A stretch of DNA of 64,000 nt, from NCBI RefSeq assembly GCF_002866065.1, contig NZ_LNJZ01000005.1, positions 1 to 64,000 of the forward strand, in the 5' to 3' direction. The notes below the pieces were generated by a model. That model saw nothing but the letters and a program-made list of their open reading frames with translations, was not told where the DNA came from and searched no databases. This document shows positions 33,370 to 44,213 of this stretch, piece after piece (the first letter of the stretch is position 1; each line of letters opens with the position of its first letter). Source of the stretch: Thiopseudomonas denitrificans (GTDB lineage: Bacteria; Pseudomonadota; Gammaproteobacteria; Pseudomonadales; Pseudomonadaceae). Both the position numbers and the translations under genes were made by a program.

Positions 33370-34155
33370 GTGTTAAGCAAGGTGCGTGTGGTGCTGGTCA
33401 ATACCAGCCATCCGGGGAACATCGGCGGAGCCGCCAGGGCCATGAAAAACATGGGGCTGAGTCGGCTGGTGCTGGTGGACCCGAAAGAGTTTCCCAGTCC
33501 GGATGCCAGTGCCCGGGCGTCCGGCGCTGATGATATCTTGCAGCAGGCGCAGGTGGTGGCGACCCTGGAGCAGGCGCTGACCGGCTGCAACCTGGTATTG
33601 GGTACCAGTGCCCGGGATCGCCGCCTGCCCTGGCCGCTGGTCAATCCGCGCGATGGCGCTGCCGTGGTGCTGCAGCATTTGCAGGTGGATGATGCAGCCG
33701 AGGTGGCGCTGGTGTTCGGGCGCGAGCATGCCGGCCTGACCAATGACGAGCTGCACCAGTGCCACTATCATGTACATATTCCGTCCTGCGACGAGTTCAG
33801 CTCCCTGAACCTGGCCGCCGCAGTACAGGTGTTGGTATACGAGTTGCGCATGGCCTGGCTGCAGGCCAGCGAACAGCCCCTGTGCATGGAGGCGGTCGAG
33901 CGGACCGGCTTGCTCGGCAGTGCACCGGCCACCCATGATGCGATGGAATTGTTTTACGCGCACCTGCAGCGTACCCTGATCGATATCGAATTTCTTGACC
34001 CGGAAAAGCCGCGTCACCTGATGACCCGCTTGCGCAGGCTGTTTGGCCGCAACCAGCTGAGCAAGTCGGAAGTCAATATCCTGCGCGGCATCCTGACCGA
34101 AACACAAAAGGCGGCCCGTGGCGAGCTGCAGCAGCGGAGGAGTGAGCATGATTAG
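33370..34155 (+). CDS. trmJ: tRNA (cytidine/uridine-2'-O-)-methyltransferase TrmJ
   Basis: SPOUT-class enzyme that methylates the ribose of tRNA position 32. The 261 residues match the family (P. aeruginosa about 257): [41 protein letters not shown], then [24 protein letters not shown], with the knot glycines. Starts with GTG at 33370, giving [10 protein letters not shown] as in homologues. Its 3' end overlaps cysE by eight bases. Placement directly before cysE-iscR is the usual gammaproteobacterial order. Confidence 0.94.
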   Translation: MLSKVRVVLVNTSHPGNIGGAARAMKNMGLSRLVLVDPKEFPSPDASARASGADDILQQAQVVATLEQALTGCNLVLGTSARDRRLPWPLVNPRDGAAVVLQHLQVDDAAEVALVFGREHAGLTNDELHQCHYHVHIPSCDEFSSLNLAAAVQVLVYELRMAWLQASEQPLCMEAVERTGLLGSAPATHDAMELFYAHLQRTLIDIEFLDPEKPRHLMTRLRRLFGRNQLSKSEVNILRGILTETQKAARGELQQRRSEHD

Positions 34156-34924
34156 TCGCATGCGTGAAGATATCCAGAGCATTTTTCACCGTGATCCGGC
34201 CGCGCGTAATACTTTTGAGGTGCTGACCTGCTATCCGGGCCTGCATGCCATCTGGTTGCACCGGGTTGCGCACTGGCTCTGGCGGCACAACTGGAAGTTG
34301 CTGGCGCGGCTGGTGTCGCATGTCAGCCGCTGGCTGACCGGTATCGAAATTCATCCTGGAGCGAAAATTGGCCGGCGTTTCTTCATTGATCACGGCATGG
34401 GTGTGGTGATCGGTGAAACCGCAGAAATCGGTGATGATGTGACTCTCTATCACGGTGTCACCCTGGGCGGAACCACCTGGAACAAGGGCAAGCGCCACCC
34501 GACCCTGCTGGACGGAGTAGTGGTGGGTGCCGGTGCCAAGGTGCTGGGGCCGTTCACTGTCGGGGCGGGTGCCAAGATCGGCTCCAATGCCGTGGTGACC
34601 AAGGAGGTACCTGCCGGTGCCACCGCAGTCGGCATTCCGGGGCGGATCATCGAGGCGAAAAAAGATCAGGCTCCCGAACAGGCCGACTTTGATGCCTATG
34701 GCATCAGTGGCGACATGCCGGACCCGGTGGCCCGCTCCATTGGTGCCATCCTCACGCACCTGAAAGCCATGGAAGGGCGGGTTGACGGCATGTGTGATGC
34801 CCTGCGCGACCTTGGCAGTGATTATTGCGCCCAGGAGTTGCCCGAACTGCCGGACAACAGTTTTGGCGGTCCCGATCCGGAAGCGAAAACTGCAAGCGAG
34901 ACGGGCACTGACGAGCATCGCTGA
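34148..34924 (+). CDS. cysE: Serine O-acetyltransferase
   Basis: Makes O-acetylserine from serine and acetyl-CoA, the first step of cysteine synthesis. From the ATG at 34148 it is 258 residues, the short bacterial form. It shows hexapeptide repeats ([37 protein letters not shown]) and the C-terminal GIPGRII. The reading frame overlaps trmJ by eight bases, suggesting coupled translation. It supplies cysteine upstream of the ISC genes. Confidence 0.95.
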   Translation: MISRMREDIQSIFHRDPAARNTFEVLTCYPGLHAIWLHRVAHWLWRHNWKLLARLVSHVSRWLTGIEIHPGAKIGRRFFIDHGMGVVIGETAEIGDDVTLYHGVTLGGTTWNKGKRHPTLLDGVVVGAGAKVLGPFTVGAGAKIGSNAVVTKEVPAGATAVGIPGRIIEAKKDQAPEQADFDAYGISGDMPDPVARSIGAILTHLKAMEGRVDGMCDALRDLGSDYCAQELPELPDNSFGGPDPEAKTASETGTDEHR

Positions 34925-34987
34925 GCGGAGCGTGAGCCGCAAGACGGTGAGGCCGGCGTCCGGACCTGCCCGCCTGCGTGCTGATTG

Positions 34988-35021
34988 AATACTTGACCGG
35001 CTTACTCGGGAATAGCATAAT
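34988..35021 (+). promoter_or_regulatory. iscR promoter with type-1 IscR operator
   Basis: A sigma-70 promoter: -35 TTGACC (34993-34998), 17 bases, -10 CATAAT (35016-35021). The sequence around the -35, ATACTTGAC followed by TACTCGGGAAT, follows the type-1 IscR box pattern ATAxxxGACT-n-AGTCGGGTAT in outline. In homologues [2Fe-2S]-IscR binds such a box and represses the operon. Confidence 0.75.
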
Positions 35022-35056
35022 GTGTGTCAATTGATTCATGACCTGTGGTGTGAACG

Positions 35057-35530
35057 ATGCGATTGACTACCAAAGGACGTTATGCGGTAACCGCCATGCT
35101 GGATTTGGCACTGAACGCACGGGAAGCTCCGGTTTCGCTGGCCGACATCTCCGAGCGTCAGGGCATATCGTTGTCCTATCTTGAGCAGCTGTTCGCCAAG
35201 TTGCGCCGCAACGAACTGGTTTCCAGTGTGCGCGGCCCTGGCGGCGGTTATCAGCTGGCGCGTGAGGCCTCGGCCATCCAGATTGTACAAGTGATTGATG
35301 CGGTTGATGAATCGGTCGATGCCACGCGCTGTAAAGGTAAGGGCAATTGCCAGGGTGGCGAGACCTGTCTGACGCACTATCTGTGGTGCGAGCTGAGCGA
35401 GCAGATTCATGATTTTTTGAGCGACATTACCCTGGGGAGTCTGGTGCAGCGGGCCGAGATCCGCGACATTGCCCGACGTCAGCAACAGCGGATTCCCTGT
35501 AGCGAAGAACTGTCGGGTGCCGAAGCCTGA
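35057..35530 (+). CDS. iscR: Fe-S cluster assembly transcriptional regulator IscR
   Basis: An Rrf2-family winged-helix repressor, 157 residues. The N-terminal HTH begins [19 protein letters not shown]. The cluster-binding cysteines are Cys92, Cys98 and Cys104, exactly at the E. coli numbers, with the histidine ligand in THYLW. It likely represses its own operon, which has a matching operator upstream. Confidence 0.97.
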   Translation: MRLTTKGRYAVTAMLDLALNAREAPVSLADISERQGISLSYLEQLFAKLRRNELVSSVRGPGGGYQLAREASAIQIVQVIDAVDESVDATRCKGKGNCQGGETCLTHYLWCELSEQIHDFLSDITLGSLVQRAEIRDIARRQQQRIPCSEELSGAEA

Positions 35531-35565
35531 ACGGCAGCACTGCCCAAGTATCGAGGAGTATAGAA

Positions 35566-36780
35566 ATGAAGTTACCCGTTTATCTGGACTATTCCGCAAC
35601 CACACCGGTTGATCCGCGTGTTGCGCAGAAAATGATCGACTGCCTCACCATGGACGGCAACTTTGGCAACCCTGCTTCGCGCTCCCATGTTTACGGTTGG
35701 CGCGCCGAAGAAGCAGTGGAAAATGCCCGTCAGCAGGTGGCCGACCTGATCAATGCCGACCCGCGCGAGATTGTCTGGACCTCAGGGGCTACCGAGTCGG
35801 ATAACCTGGCGATCAAGGGTGTGGCGCATTTCTATGCCACCAAGGGCAAGCACCTGATCACCTCCAAGATCGAGCATAAAGCAGTGCTGGATACCATGCG
35901 CCAGCTGGAGCGTGAGGGCTTCGAGGTGACCTACCTTGACCCGGATACGCACGGCATCATCAGCCCCGAGCAGGTAAAGGATGCCCTGCGTGATGACACT
36001 ATCCTGGTGTCCATCATGCACGTCAACAACGAGATCGGCACCGTCAACGACATTGCCGCGATTGGCGAGATCACCCGTGCCAACAAGGTGCTGTTTCATG
36101 TGGATGCAGCCCAGTCCGCCGGCAAGACCCCGATTGACGTGGAAAGCATGAAAGTTGACCTGATTTCCTTCTCCGGTCACAAAGCCTATGGCCCCAAGGG
36201 CATCGGTGCCCTCTATGTGCGTCGCAAGCCGCGTGTGCGTCTGGAGGCCCAGATGCACGGTGGCGGTCATGAGCGCGGCATGCGCTCCGGTACGCTGGCT
36301 ACCCACCAGATTGTCGGCATGGGCGAGGCATTTGCCATCGCCAGGCAGGACATGGAAAAAGACCGTGCCCATGTGGCCAGGCTGAGCGAGCGCTTCTACA
36401 GCCAGTTGCAGGATATGGAAGAAGTCTACCTGAACGGCAGCAAGACGCAGCGCATGCCGCACTTCCTCAATCTGAGCTTCAACTTTGTCGAGGGCGAGTC
36501 GCTGATGATGTCGCTCAAGGACCTGGCGGTATCCTCAGGCTCGGCCTGTACTTCGGCTTCGCTGGAGCCGTCCTATGTGTTGCGTGCCCTGGGCCGCAAC
36601 GACGAGCTGGCACACAGCTCGATCCGTTTTACCTTTGGCCGCTTCACCACCGAAGAAGAAGTCGACCTTGCAGCTGCCCAGGTGCGTGAAGCCGTGGCCA
36701 AACTGCGTGAGTTGTCGCCCCTGTGGGACATGTACAAAGACGGCGTCGACCTGTCCAAGGTTGAGTGGCAGGCCCATTAA
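35566..36780 (+). CDS. iscS: Cysteine desulfurase IscS
   Basis: A PLP enzyme that takes sulfur from cysteine for Fe-S clusters and tRNA thiolation. The 404 residues equal the E. coli protein. PLP lysine is Lys206 in [10 protein letters not shown]; the persulfide cysteine is Cys328 in [24 protein letters not shown] precedes the ATG at good distance. Second gene of the isc operon. Confidence 0.98.
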   Translation: MKLPVYLDYSATTPVDPRVAQKMIDCLTMDGNFGNPASRSHVYGWRAEEAVENARQQVADLINADPREIVWTSGATESDNLAIKGVAHFYATKGKHLITSKIEHKAVLDTMRQLEREGFEVTYLDPDTHGIISPEQVKDALRDDTILVSIMHVNNEIGTVNDIAAIGEITRANKVLFHVDAAQSAGKTPIDVESMKVDLISFSGHKAYGPKGIGALYVRRKPRVRLEAQMHGGGHERGMRSGTLATHQIVGMGEAFAIARQDMEKDRAHVARLSERFYSQLQDMEEVYLNGSKTQRMPHFLNLSFNFVEGESLMMSLKDLAVSSGSACTSASLEPSYVLRALGRNDELAHSSIRFTFGRFTTEEEVDLAAAQVREAVAKLRELSPLWDMYKDGVDLSKVEWQAH

Positions 36781-36797
36781 TAGCGAGGATTATGACC

Positions 36798-37184
36798 ATG
36801 GCATACAGTGATAAAGTGATCGACCATTACGAGAACCCGCGCAACGTGGGCAAGCTTGATGCCGATGCACCCAACGTGGGTACCGGCATGGTGGGAGCCC
36901 CCGCCTGTGGTGACGTGATGCGCCTGCAGATCGAGGTCGACGAGAGCGGCGTGATCAAGGACGCCAAATTCAAGACCTACGGCTGTGGTTCGGCCATTGC
37001 CTCCAGCTCGCTTGCCACCGAATGGATGAAGGGCAAGACGCTGGATGAGGCCGAGCAAATCAAGAATACGACCATTGCCGAAGAACTGGCGTTGCCGCCG
37101 GTGAAGATCCACTGCTCGGTACTGGCGGAAGACGCGATCAAGGCCGCCGTGCGTGACTACAAAGAGAAGCAGGCGAAGCAGTAA
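36798..37184 (+). CDS. iscU: Fe-S cluster scaffold IscU
   Basis: The 128-residue scaffold on which new [2Fe-2S] clusters form. Cluster ligands are Cys37, Cys63 and Cys106, with Asp39 near them. The LPPVK motif that HscA recognises is at 99-103. The ATG at 36798 is preferred over 36792 because GAGGA is then nine bases upstream and the start [18 protein letters not shown] matches homologues. Confidence 0.98.
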   Translation: MAYSDKVIDHYENPRNVGKLDADAPNVGTGMVGAPACGDVMRLQIEVDESGVIKDAKFKTYGCGSAIASSSLATEWMKGKTLDEAEQIKNTTIAEELALPPVKIHCSVLAEDAIKAAVRDYKEKQAKQ

Positions 37185-37201
37185 TTTTCAAGAGGTGTCA
37201 A

Positions 37202-37525
37202 ATGGCAATTAGCTTGACAGAGGCCGCTGCCGACCATGTACGCCGCTCCCTGGAAAAGCGTGGCAAGGGTGAGGGAGTGCGGCTGGGTGTGAAAACCACC
37301 GGCTGCTCCGGCCTGGGTTACGTGCTGGAGTACGTTGACGATCTGCTCGACAGCGACTGCGTCTTCGAGAGCCACGGACTGAAAGTGGTGGTGGACGAAG
37401 ACAGCCTGGACTTCCTCGACGGTACCGAGCTGGACTTCGTCCGCGAGGGCATCAACGAGGGCTTCAAGTTCAACAACCCCAACGTGCGTGGCGAGTGTGG
37501 CTGTGGCGAGAGCTTCAGTGTCTGA
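37202..37525 (+). CDS. iscA: A-type iron-sulfur carrier IscA
   Basis: Carrier that delivers Fe-S clusters to target proteins. The 107 residues have the three conserved cysteines, Cys35 (TGCSG), Cys99 and Cys101 (ECGCGESF). It starts 17 bases after iscU. Its last eight bases overlap the start of hscB. Confidence 0.97.
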   Translation: MAISLTEAAADHVRRSLEKRGKGEGVRLGVKTTGCSGLGYVLEYVDDLLDSDCVFESHGLKVVVDEDSLDFLDGTELDFVREGINEGFKFNNPNVRGECGCGESFSV

Positions 37526-38042
37526 GCCGGCCACCCATTTTGAGCTGTTCGGCTTGCCGCAGGCTTTTGTGCTGGATGCGGGTGAGCTGGACCGGCGCTA
37601 CCGCGAGGCGGTAAAGCTGGTACACCCGGACCGTTTCGTTGCTGCCTCAGGGCCGGAGCAGCGCGCAGCGGTGGAACGTGCCGCCGCCCTGAATGAAGCC
37701 TATCAGGTGCTCAAGTCACCCAGCCGGCGTGCACTCTACCTGCTCAATCTGCAGGCGGCGCTGGATGAAGAGGCCACCGTGCAGGACCCTGAGTTCCTGT
37801 TCCAGCAGATGGAGTGGCGAGAAGAGCTGGAAGAGCTTGGCAACAGTGCCGACTTCGCTGCCATTGATACTTTCAGGCAGCGGTTGATTCGGGCACGCCA
37901 GGACGTTGATCAAGAGTTTTCGGGTGTCTGGCAAGATCCGGCCCAGCGTCCCCGGGCCGAGCGGCTGGTGCGCCGCATGCAGTTCCTGGACAAGGTGCTG
38001 TACGAAGTGCGGCAGCTGGAAGAGCGGCTGGATGATTTTTAA
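37518..38042 (+). CDS. hscB: Fe-S co-chaperone HscB (J-domain)
   Basis: J-domain co-chaperone that brings IscU to HscA. From a GTG at 37518 it has 174 residues, near E. coli (171). HPD (36-38) is in the J-domain and the C-terminal helical IscU-binding domain follows. An in-frame GTG 30 bases earlier gives an unlikely extension. The frame overlaps iscA by eight bases. Confidence 0.94.
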   Translation: MSEPATHFELFGLPQAFVLDAGELDRRYREAVKLVHPDRFVAASGPEQRAAVERAAALNEAYQVLKSPSRRALYLLNLQAALDEEATVQDPEFLFQQMEWREELEELGNSADFAAIDTFRQRLIRARQDVDQEFSGVWQDPAQRPRAERLVRRMQFLDKVLYEVRQLEERLDDF

Positions 38043-38083
38043 CCCGTGTCCCTCCCCGGGATACCCTGATGAAAAAGAAAACT

Positions 38084-39940
38084 ATGTCTCTTGTGCAGAT
38101 CGTCGAACCTGATGCTCCGGCTGCTTCCGGACAACCCCGTCTGGCGGTCGGCATTGATCTGGGGACGACAAACTCCCTGATCGCAACCGTACGCGAGGGC
38201 CAGGTGGTGCCACTGCCGGATGAGCAGGGCTGTTTTGCGCTGGCGTCGGCGGTGCGTTACCTGCAGGACGACAGCGTCAGTGTCGGGCATGATGCCCGCC
38301 AGTGTGCCAGCTGTGATCCGCTCAACTGCATCCTCTCGGTCAAGCGCCTGATCGGGCGTGGTGTCGAGGATGTACAGCAGCTGGGCGAGCAGATGCCATA
38401 CCGTTTTCAGGCGGGCGAATCGCACATGCCGCTGATCGAGACGGTGCAGGGGGCGAAAAGCCCGGTCGAGGTTTCGGCAGAAATCCTCAAGGTGCTGCGT
38501 CACCGTGGCGAGCTGGCCCTGGATGGCGACCTGTTTGGTGCGGTGATCACCGTGCCGGCCTATTTTGACGACGCCCAGCGTCAGGCGACCAAGGATGCGG
38601 CCACGCTGGCCGGCATCAAGGTATTGCGCCTGCTCAACGAACCGACCGCGGCGGCGGTGGCCTATGGGCTTGACCGCCAGGCGGAAGGCGTGGTGGTGGT
38701 CTACGACCTGGGTGGTGGCACCTTTGATGTTTCCATTTTGCGCCTGAGCCAGGGTGTGTTCGAGGTGCTGGCCACTGGAGGCGATAGCGCTCTGGGCGGC
38801 GATGACTTTGATCATGTGGTGGCGGACTGGATCGTTCAGCAGTCCGGCAGCAGCACTGACCTGTCGCCCGGCGAGCAGCGCACGCTGCTGCGCATGGCCT
38901 GCGATCTGAAGGAAGCCCTGAGTCAGGCGGAGTCCGTGACCGCCAGCTATGGCGACTGGCAGGGCGAGCTGACCCGCAGCCGCTTCGAGCAACTGATCGA
39001 GCCGCTGGTCTCCCGCAGCCTGCGCGCCTGTCGCAGGGCGGTACGGGACTCGGGCATCGACACCGGCGAAGTCACTGCCGTGGTCATGGTGGGTGGTTCC
39101 ACCCGTGTGCCCATGGTGCGCGAGCGGGTGGCGCAACTGTTTGACTGCCAGCCGCTGACCGATATCGACCCGGACAAGGTGGTTGCCATGGGTGCGGCCA
39201 TCCAGGCTGATATTCTGGCCGGCAACCAGTCCGGCAATAATGATTTGCTGTTGCTGGACGTCAACCCGCTGTCGTTGGGGCTGGAAACCATGGGCGAGCT
39301 GGTGGAAAAAATCATTCCGCGTAACACCACCATTCCCGTGTCCCGCACCCAGGATTTCACTACCGCCCGCGACGGCCAGACCGCCATGGCACTGCATGTG
39401 GTGCAGGGCGAACGCGAACTGGTCAGCGACTGTCGTTCGCTGGCACGCTTCGAATTGCGCGGCATTCCGCCGATGGTGGCCGGCGCGGCGAAGATCCGAG
39501 TGACCTTCCAGGTGGATGCCGACGGTTTGCTCAGCGTAACGGCGCGGGAGGCCCGCTCCGGTGTGGAGGCCCATGTCGAGGTCAAACCATCGTATGGTCT
39601 CAGTGATGAAGCCGTCAGCCGGATGCTGGAAGAGTCCATGGCCCACGCCGAAGATGACCGCAAGGCGCGCGGCCTGCGTGAACAGCAGGTCAATGCCGGG
39701 CGTCTGCTGGAAACGGTACGGGTGGCCCTGCAAACCGATGGTGACCTGCTGGATGTGGCCGAGCGTGCCCTGATCGACGAGCAGCTGGAACTGCTTGAAC
39801 AGCTGGCATCGGCGGATGATCAGGGTGCCATCGCCCGACAGGTGCAGAAGGTCAATCAGGCGACTCACGAATTTGCCTCAAGGCGTATGGACGCCACCGT
39901 CCGGCGGGCCTTTGCCGGCCGGCAGCTGGAAGAACTTTAG
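38084..39940 (+). CDS. hscA: Fe-S assembly chaperone HscA (Hsp70 family)
   Basis: Specialised Hsp70 that releases clusters from IscU. Motifs [38 protein letters not shown] and [15 protein letters not shown] are all typical. I give the ATG at 38084 (618 residues, MSLVQIVEP), which matches homologue N-termini. An ATG 15 bases upstream (38069, MKKKT) is also possible, as neither has a strong ribosome binding site. It follows hscB by about 40 bases. Confidence 0.96.
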   Translation: MSLVQIVEPDAPAASGQPRLAVGIDLGTTNSLIATVREGQVVPLPDEQGCFALASAVRYLQDDSVSVGHDARQCASCDPLNCILSVKRLIGRGVEDVQQLGEQMPYRFQAGESHMPLIETVQGAKSPVEVSAEILKVLRHRGELALDGDLFGAVITVPAYFDDAQRQATKDAATLAGIKVLRLLNEPTAAAVAYGLDRQAEGVVVVYDLGGGTFDVSILRLSQGVFEVLATGGDSALGGDDFDHVVADWIVQQSGSSTDLSPGEQRTLLRMACDLKEALSQAESVTASYGDWQGELTRSRFEQLIEPLVSRSLRACRRAVRDSGIDTGEVTAVVMVGGSTRVPMVRERVAQLFDCQPLTDIDPDKVVAMGAAIQADILAGNQSGNNDLLLLDVNPLSLGLETMGELVEKIIPRNTTIPVSRTQDFTTARDGQTAMALHVVQGERELVSDCRSLARFELRGIPPMVAGAAKIRVTFQVDADGLLSVTAREARSGVEAHVEVKPSYGLSDEAVSRMLEESMAHAEDDRKARGLREQQVNAGRLLETVRVALQTDGDLLDVAERALIDEQLELLEQLASADDQGAIARQVQKVNQATHEFASRRMDATVRRAFAGRQLEEL

Positions 39941-39949
39941 GAGTAGATG

Positions 39950-40288
39950 ATGCCCCAGATCGTATTTTTGCCGCATGCCGAACTTTGTCCGGATGGCGCG
40001 GTGGTTGAAGCCAGGCCGGGCGAAAGCATCCTTGATGCCGCATTGCGTAACGGTATTGATATCGAGCATGCTTGCGAGATGTCCTGTGCCTGCACCACCT
40101 GTCACGTCATTGTGCGTGAAGGTTTTGATTCGCTGGAGGAGTCCGACGAGCTGGAGGACGACATGCTGGACAAGGCCTGGGGTCTTGAGCACGAGTCGCG
40201 CCTGTCCTGTCAGGCCATGGTCGCTGGCGAGGACCTGACAGTGGAAATCCCCAAATACACCATCAACCAGGTGTCCGAGCGCCAGTAG
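39950..40288 (+). CDS. fdx: ISC-type [2Fe-2S] ferredoxin
   Basis: 112-residue electron carrier of the ISC pathway. Cysteines 42, 48, 51 and 87 are the cluster ligands, at the E. coli positions (Cys46 is also present, as in E. coli). TTTAGGAG precedes the second of two adjacent ATGs, so I use 39950 (MPQIVFLPH). Confidence 0.97.
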   Translation: MPQIVFLPHAELCPDGAVVEARPGESILDAALRNGIDIEHACEMSCACTTCHVIVREGFDSLEESDELEDDMLDKAWGLEHESRLSCQAMVAGEDLTVEIPKYTINQVSERQ

Positions 40289-40297
40289 GAGACTGCC

Positions 40298-40492
40298 ATG
40301 AAATGGATTGACGTACTGGATATCGCCATCGAACTGGCGGAAAAACATCCCGATACCGACCCGCGCTACATCAACTTCGTCAATCTGCACCGCATGGTGA
40401 CAGAGCTGGACGATTTTGATGATGACCCCCAGCGCAGTGGCGAAAAGGTGCTGGAAGCCATCCAGGCCGCCTGGATCGAGGAACTGGACTAG
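40298..40492 (+). CDS. iscX: IscX (YfhJ-type) protein
   Basis: The 64-residue acidic helper closes the isc operon and modulates IscS. MKWIDVLDIAIELAEKHPD and DFDDDPQRSGEKVLEAI fit the family (E. coli 66). Its TAG stop (40490-40492) is also the first three bases of a MITE-like element, so the element end may supply the stop codon. The rest of the protein looks intact. Confidence 0.95.
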   Translation: MKWIDVLDIAIELAEKHPDTDPRYINFVNLHRMVTELDDFDDDPQRSGEKVLEAIQAAWIEELD

Positions 40493-40642
40493 TGGCCTGA
40501 CCGGTCAATTCAATTGGTCAACTCCGGCGCCTGTGACTCCGATACTGCGTTGCAGCTTCTCATCGTCCCGCGATGACTCGTCGCAGGCCTTGTCTCGTGG
40601 CCACAGTCATCCGGGCTTGAGTTGATCCACTGACCAGGCAGA
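40490..40642 (+). mobile_element. Fold-back MITE-like element, copy 1 (complete, diverged)
   Basis: It begins TAGTGGCCTGACCGG, then GGCGCCTG...GACTCCGATACTGCG, has the inner GATGACTCGTCGCAG block, and ends with GGCTTGAGTTGATCC...ACCAGGC, the inverse of the other arm. It carries no reading frame. Aligned by eye to the full copy at 62020, it is the same element with scattered substitutions. The left end coincides with the iscX stop codon. Confidence 0.75.
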
Positions 40643-40759
40643 CCGCTGGGTCGAACGCCGCTCCTGCGGCACGTCTGTCATTTCCGCAGGCAGCAGCAGA
40701 CCGGTTGCGCTGTTGCCGCCCGCCCCCGGCCAGGCCTGGTGATGCCCAGCAGGACAGTG

Positions 40760-40830
40760 CGGGAAAAGCAAATCCTTTCCCGGCGCCGATATCTTGAGCG
40801 CTACGCTTTTTCCCTGAAAGCACGTATAAT
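40760..40830 (+). promoter_or_regulatory. ndk upstream region: hairpin and -10 box
   Basis: In the gap between the MITE-like element and ndk (40643-40914, no gene seen) there is an inverted repeat CGGGAAA/TTTCCCG (40760-40766, 40776-40782) and a perfect -10 TATAAT (40825-40830). No clear -35 lies 16-18 bases upstream. The -10 is about 85 bases before the ndk ATG and is likely its promoter. Confidence 0.5.
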
Positions 40831-40914
40831 CCCCGGTCTTGTATCCCGCCGATTTCCGGTTTCTTCCGGGTGGTGGCAACTTATTGATTCTCAAACCAAT
40901 GACTGGAGTTATCC

Positions 40915-41346
40915 ATGGCCGTACAACGTACCTTTTCCATCATCAAGCCCGACGCCGTTGCCAAAAACGTAATCGGTGAAATCACCAGCCGTTTCGAAAA
41001 AGCCGGCCTGCGCGTTGTTGCGTCCAAAATGGTACAGCTGTCCGAACGTGAAGCCGGCGGTTTCTACGCCGAGCACAAGGAGCGTCCTTTCTATGGCGAC
41101 CTGGTCAGCTTCATGACTTCCGGTCCGGTCATTGTGCAGGTGCTGGAAGGTGAAGACGCCATCGCCAAGAACCGCGAACTGATGGGCGCCACCAACCCGA
41201 AAGAAGCCGCCGCCGGTACCATCCGCGCCGACTTCGCCGAGTCCATCGACGAAAACGCGGTACACGGCTCCGACTCCGAAGCCGCTGCTGCCCGCGAAAT
41301 CGCTTTCTTCTTCTCCAGCACCGAGCTGTGCGACCGCATCCGCTAA
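40915..41346 (+). CDS. ndk: Nucleoside diphosphate kinase
   Basis: Balances nucleoside triphosphate pools by phosphate transfer through a phospho-histidine. The 143 residues match E. coli Ndk, with active-site His117 in AVHGSDS and the N-terminal [14 protein letters not shown] stands eight bases before the ATG. It begins the ndk-rlmN-pilF-rodZ-ispG-hisS run. Confidence 0.97.
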   Translation: MAVQRTFSIIKPDAVAKNVIGEITSRFEKAGLRVVASKMVQLSEREAGGFYAEHKERPFYGDLVSFMTSGPVIVQVLEGEDAIAKNRELMGATNPKEAAAGTIRADFAESIDENAVHGSDSEAAAAREIAFFFSSTELCDRIR

Positions 41347-41376
41347 GAGAAGAAACACTGCTGTACAGGTGAATCC

Positions 41377-42492
41377 ATGACACAGGCAACAACCAACAAG
41401 GTCAATTTGCTGGGCTTGACCCTGGCACAGATGGAAGCGTTCTTCGAACAGTTGGGCGAAAAACGCTTCCGGGCCGGGCAGGTGATGAAATGGATTCACC
41501 ATTTCGGCGTTGACGACTTTGCCGACATGACCAATGTCGGCAAGGCGTTGCGTGAAAAGCTGGAAAATACCGCCTATATTCGCGGTCCGGAAGTGGTCAG
41601 TGAAGACATTTCCGAAGACGGCACCCGCAAATGGGTGATCCGTGTGGCCAGTGGAAGTTGTGTGGAGACGGTATATATCCCGCAAAACGGCCGTGGCACC
41701 CTTTGTGTTTCCTCGCAGGCCGGCTGTGCGCTGGACTGCAGTTTCTGCTCGACTGGCAAGCAGGGCTTCAACAGCGACCTGAGCGCTGCCGAAATCGTGG
41801 GACAGGTGTGGGTGGCCAACAAGTCATTTGGCACCATTCCCGCCAAGATGGACCGTGCCATCACCAACGTGGTGATGATGGGCATGGGCGAGCCGCTGCT
41901 CAACTTCGATAACGTGGTCGCTGCCATGAGCATCATGATGGATGACCTGGGCTATGGCATTTCCAAACGCAAGGTGACACTGTCCACTGCCGGCGTGGCG
42001 CCGATGGTCGACAAGCTGGGCGAGGTGATTGATGTATCCCTGGCGCTGTCGCTGCATGCGCCGAACGATGCGCTGCGCGACCAGCTGGTGCCCATCAATA
42101 AAAAATATCCGCTGGCGGTCATTCTTGATGCCTGCAAGCGTTACATCACGGGACTGGGCGAAAAGCGCAGTCTGACGGTGGAATATACGCTGCTGGCCGG
42201 AGTCAACGACCAGCCGGAACACGCTGCCGAGCTGGTGCAACTGTTGCGTGATGTGCCGTGCAAAGTTAACCTTATTCCTTTCAATCCCTTTCCGCACTCC
42301 GGTTATGAGCGGCCCAGCAACAATGCCATCCGCCGCTTTCAGGATGCACTGCACCATGCAGGCTACAATGTCACCGTGCGTACTCCGCGTGGTGATGACA
42401 TTGATGCGGCATGCGGGCAGCTGGTGGGCCAGGTGGCCGATCGTACCCGGCGCAGCGAAAGGTATATTGCGGTGAGGCAGCTTAATGCATAA
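41377..42492 (+). CDS. rlmN: 23S rRNA A2503 / tRNA A37 methyltransferase (radical SAM)
   Basis: 371-residue radical-SAM enzyme that adds C2 methyl to adenosine in rRNA and some tRNAs. The cluster motif is Cys117-x3-Cys121-x2-Cys124 in GCALDCSFC, with mechanism cysteine Cys346 (AACGQL) near the C-terminus and Cys110 just upstream of the cluster. Its end overlaps pilF by eight bases. Confidence 0.97.
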   Translation: MTQATTNKVNLLGLTLAQMEAFFEQLGEKRFRAGQVMKWIHHFGVDDFADMTNVGKALREKLENTAYIRGPEVVSEDISEDGTRKWVIRVASGSCVETVYIPQNGRGTLCVSSQAGCALDCSFCSTGKQGFNSDLSAAEIVGQVWVANKSFGTIPAKMDRAITNVVMMGMGEPLLNFDNVVAAMSIMMDDLGYGISKRKVTLSTAGVAPMVDKLGEVIDVSLALSLHAPNDALRDQLVPINKKYPLAVILDACKRYITGLGEKRSLTVEYTLLAGVNDQPEHAAELVQLLRDVPCKVNLIPFNPFPHSGYERPSNNAIRRFQDALHHAGYNVTVRTPRGDDIDAACGQLVGQVADRTRRSERYIAVRQLNA

Positions 42493-43273
42493 CGGATTCA
42501 AACATCAGGTCACGGGCCTGCGACGCTGGCTGGTTCTTGCCGGCGTGCTTGCCGTGCTGGGCGGCTGTGTGCAGACCGGTGATGTACAGCCGATGCGGAC
42601 CGGAGAAGGCCGCGAACAGGCCAGACAGGCCTATATTGAACTGGGCAAGGGTTATTTGCGCGAAGGGCTGACCGGTCAGGCCAAGCCGCCGTTGCAGAGC
42701 GCGCTTAAAATAGATCCTTCCAATGCCGAGGCCCATGAGGTGCTGGCGCTGGTGTTCCAGCAGGAAATGGAGCCGGAGCTTGCCGACAAGCATTTTCGCA
42801 AGGCACTGTCGAGCCAGCGCTCGGCACGGATCCTGAACAATTATGGCAGCTTCCTGTTTGAGGAAGGTGCCTATGAAAAAGCCATGGAAATCTACCAGGA
42901 AGCCGCACAGGACAACATGTATCCCAGCCGTTCCTGGGTATTCGAGAACATGGGGCTGACTGCGCTGAAAATGGGCGACAACAGCCAGGCCATGCATTAC
43001 TTCGAGCGCGCCCTGCGTCTGGATGCGACACAGCTGCGCAGCCTGCTGGAAATGGGCATGCTGTCCTACAGCGTGCGTGATTATCCGGCGGCGAAACACT
43101 ATTATGAAACCTACATGCAACAGGCCGAGCATGATGCCCGCAGCCTGCTGCTCGGGGCCCGGGTAGCGACTGTCTACCAGAACCGGGATGAAGCCGCCAG
43201 CCTCGGCTTGCGCCTGAAACAACTGTATCCGGCCAGCCCCGAATACAAGGCCTACCTACTGGAGCAACGATGA
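42485..43273 (+). CDS. pilF: Type IV pilus biogenesis lipoprotein PilF/PilW
   Basis: 262-residue outer-membrane-lipoprotein with a signal ending VLGGC (Cys28) and about five to six TPR units. PilF helps the PilQ secretin assemble. The family match and the rlmN-pilF-rodZ-ispG order are typical. Its stop overlaps the rodZ ATG by four bases. Confidence 0.93.
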   Translation: MHNGFKHQVTGLRRWLVLAGVLAVLGGCVQTGDVQPMRTGEGREQARQAYIELGKGYLREGLTGQAKPPLQSALKIDPSNAEAHEVLALVFQQEMEPELADKHFRKALSSQRSARILNNYGSFLFEEGAYEKAMEIYQEAAQDNMYPSRSWVFENMGLTALKMGDNSQAMHYFERALRLDATQLRSLLEMGMLSYSVRDYPAAKHYYETYMQQAEHDARSLLLGARVATVYQNRDEAASLGLRLKQLYPASPEYKAYLLEQR

Positions 43274-44208
43274 GCGAAATACAGGCGGCGGCCGGGGAGG
43301 CCGCCGAGCAGTCCGGTTTGCCCGGAGCTGCACTGAAACAGGCCCGTGAACAACAGGGCTGGAACATTGCCGAAGTGGCGGGCAAGCTGCATCTGACCGA
43401 GTCCGCCGTCGCCAGCCTGGAAGCCGACCGCTATGAGGATCTGCCCGGTGTAACCTTTGTGCGTGGCTACATACGAGCCTATGCCAAGCTGCTCGGACTT
43501 GACCCTGACGTGCTGGCCCGGCAATACAGCCAGACTACAGTCACCGAACCGGTCAGGGCACTGCCTGATCTGGGCCGCACCGTAGCCCGTAGCCGCTCGC
43601 GTGGCCGCCTGCTTGTCACCCTGTTGCTGCTGGTGGTTATTGGCGCGCTGGTGGCCGGCTATTTCTGGTGGCAGGATGGCCAGGGCGGCAAGTCCCTGAG
43701 TCTGGATGCCGAAGAAACCCCATTCAGCCAGGTCGAGATCGAGCGGGTCGACGGCACGTTGTATATCCAGAGCCTGGATGAGCTGGATGCCTACACTGCC
43801 GACCTGGAAGTCGCCGAGATCGCACTTGACTCGCTGCAGTCTGCATTGCCGTTCGATGACGAAGGGGCAGCTGATGAGCCTGTCAGCGCGGAGGGCGAAC
43901 CCGTTGCTGTCAATGCCGATGCTGTGGCAGCAGGCACTGAGCAGGCGGCTGATGGCCCGGCGGTTGCCGGCAAGCACCGGCTGGAGCTGATTTTTACCGA
44001 TGAATGCTGGATTCGCATCACCGATGGTACCGGTGCTGAGGTGGCCAGTGGCCTGCGCAAGGCCGGCGAGGTTTTGCAACTCAGCGGCGACACTCCCTTC
44101 GAGCTGCATCTGGGCAACGCCAGTGGTGTGCAATTGCGCTTCAATGGCCAGCCGGTCGACATCCATTCGAGCATCCGGGGCAATGTTGCCCGCATCAAAC
44201 TGGGCTGA
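43270..44208 (+). CDS. rodZ: Cytoskeletal/cell-shape protein RodZ
   Basis: 312 residues: an N-terminal HTH that binds MreB (residues about 15-85, [23 protein letters not shown]), a single transmembrane helix (about 112-134), an acidic periplasmic linker and a C-terminal DUF4115 domain (about 240-312). It maintains rod shape together with MreB. The start overlaps pilF (ATGA). Confidence 0.93.
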   Translation: MSEIQAAAGEAAEQSGLPGAALKQAREQQGWNIAEVAGKLHLTESAVASLEADRYEDLPGVTFVRGYIRAYAKLLGLDPDVLARQYSQTTVTEPVRALPDLGRTVARSRSRGRLLVTLLLLVVIGALVAGYFWWQDGQGGKSLSLDAEETPFSQVEIERVDGTLYIQSLDELDAYTADLEVAEIALDSLQSALPFDDEGAADEPVSAEGEPVAVNADAVAAGTEQAADGPAVAGKHRLELIFTDECWIRITDGTGAEVASGLRKAGEVLQLSGDTPFELHLGNASGVQLRFNGQPVDIHSSIRGNVARIKLG

Positions 44209-44213
44209 ATCAA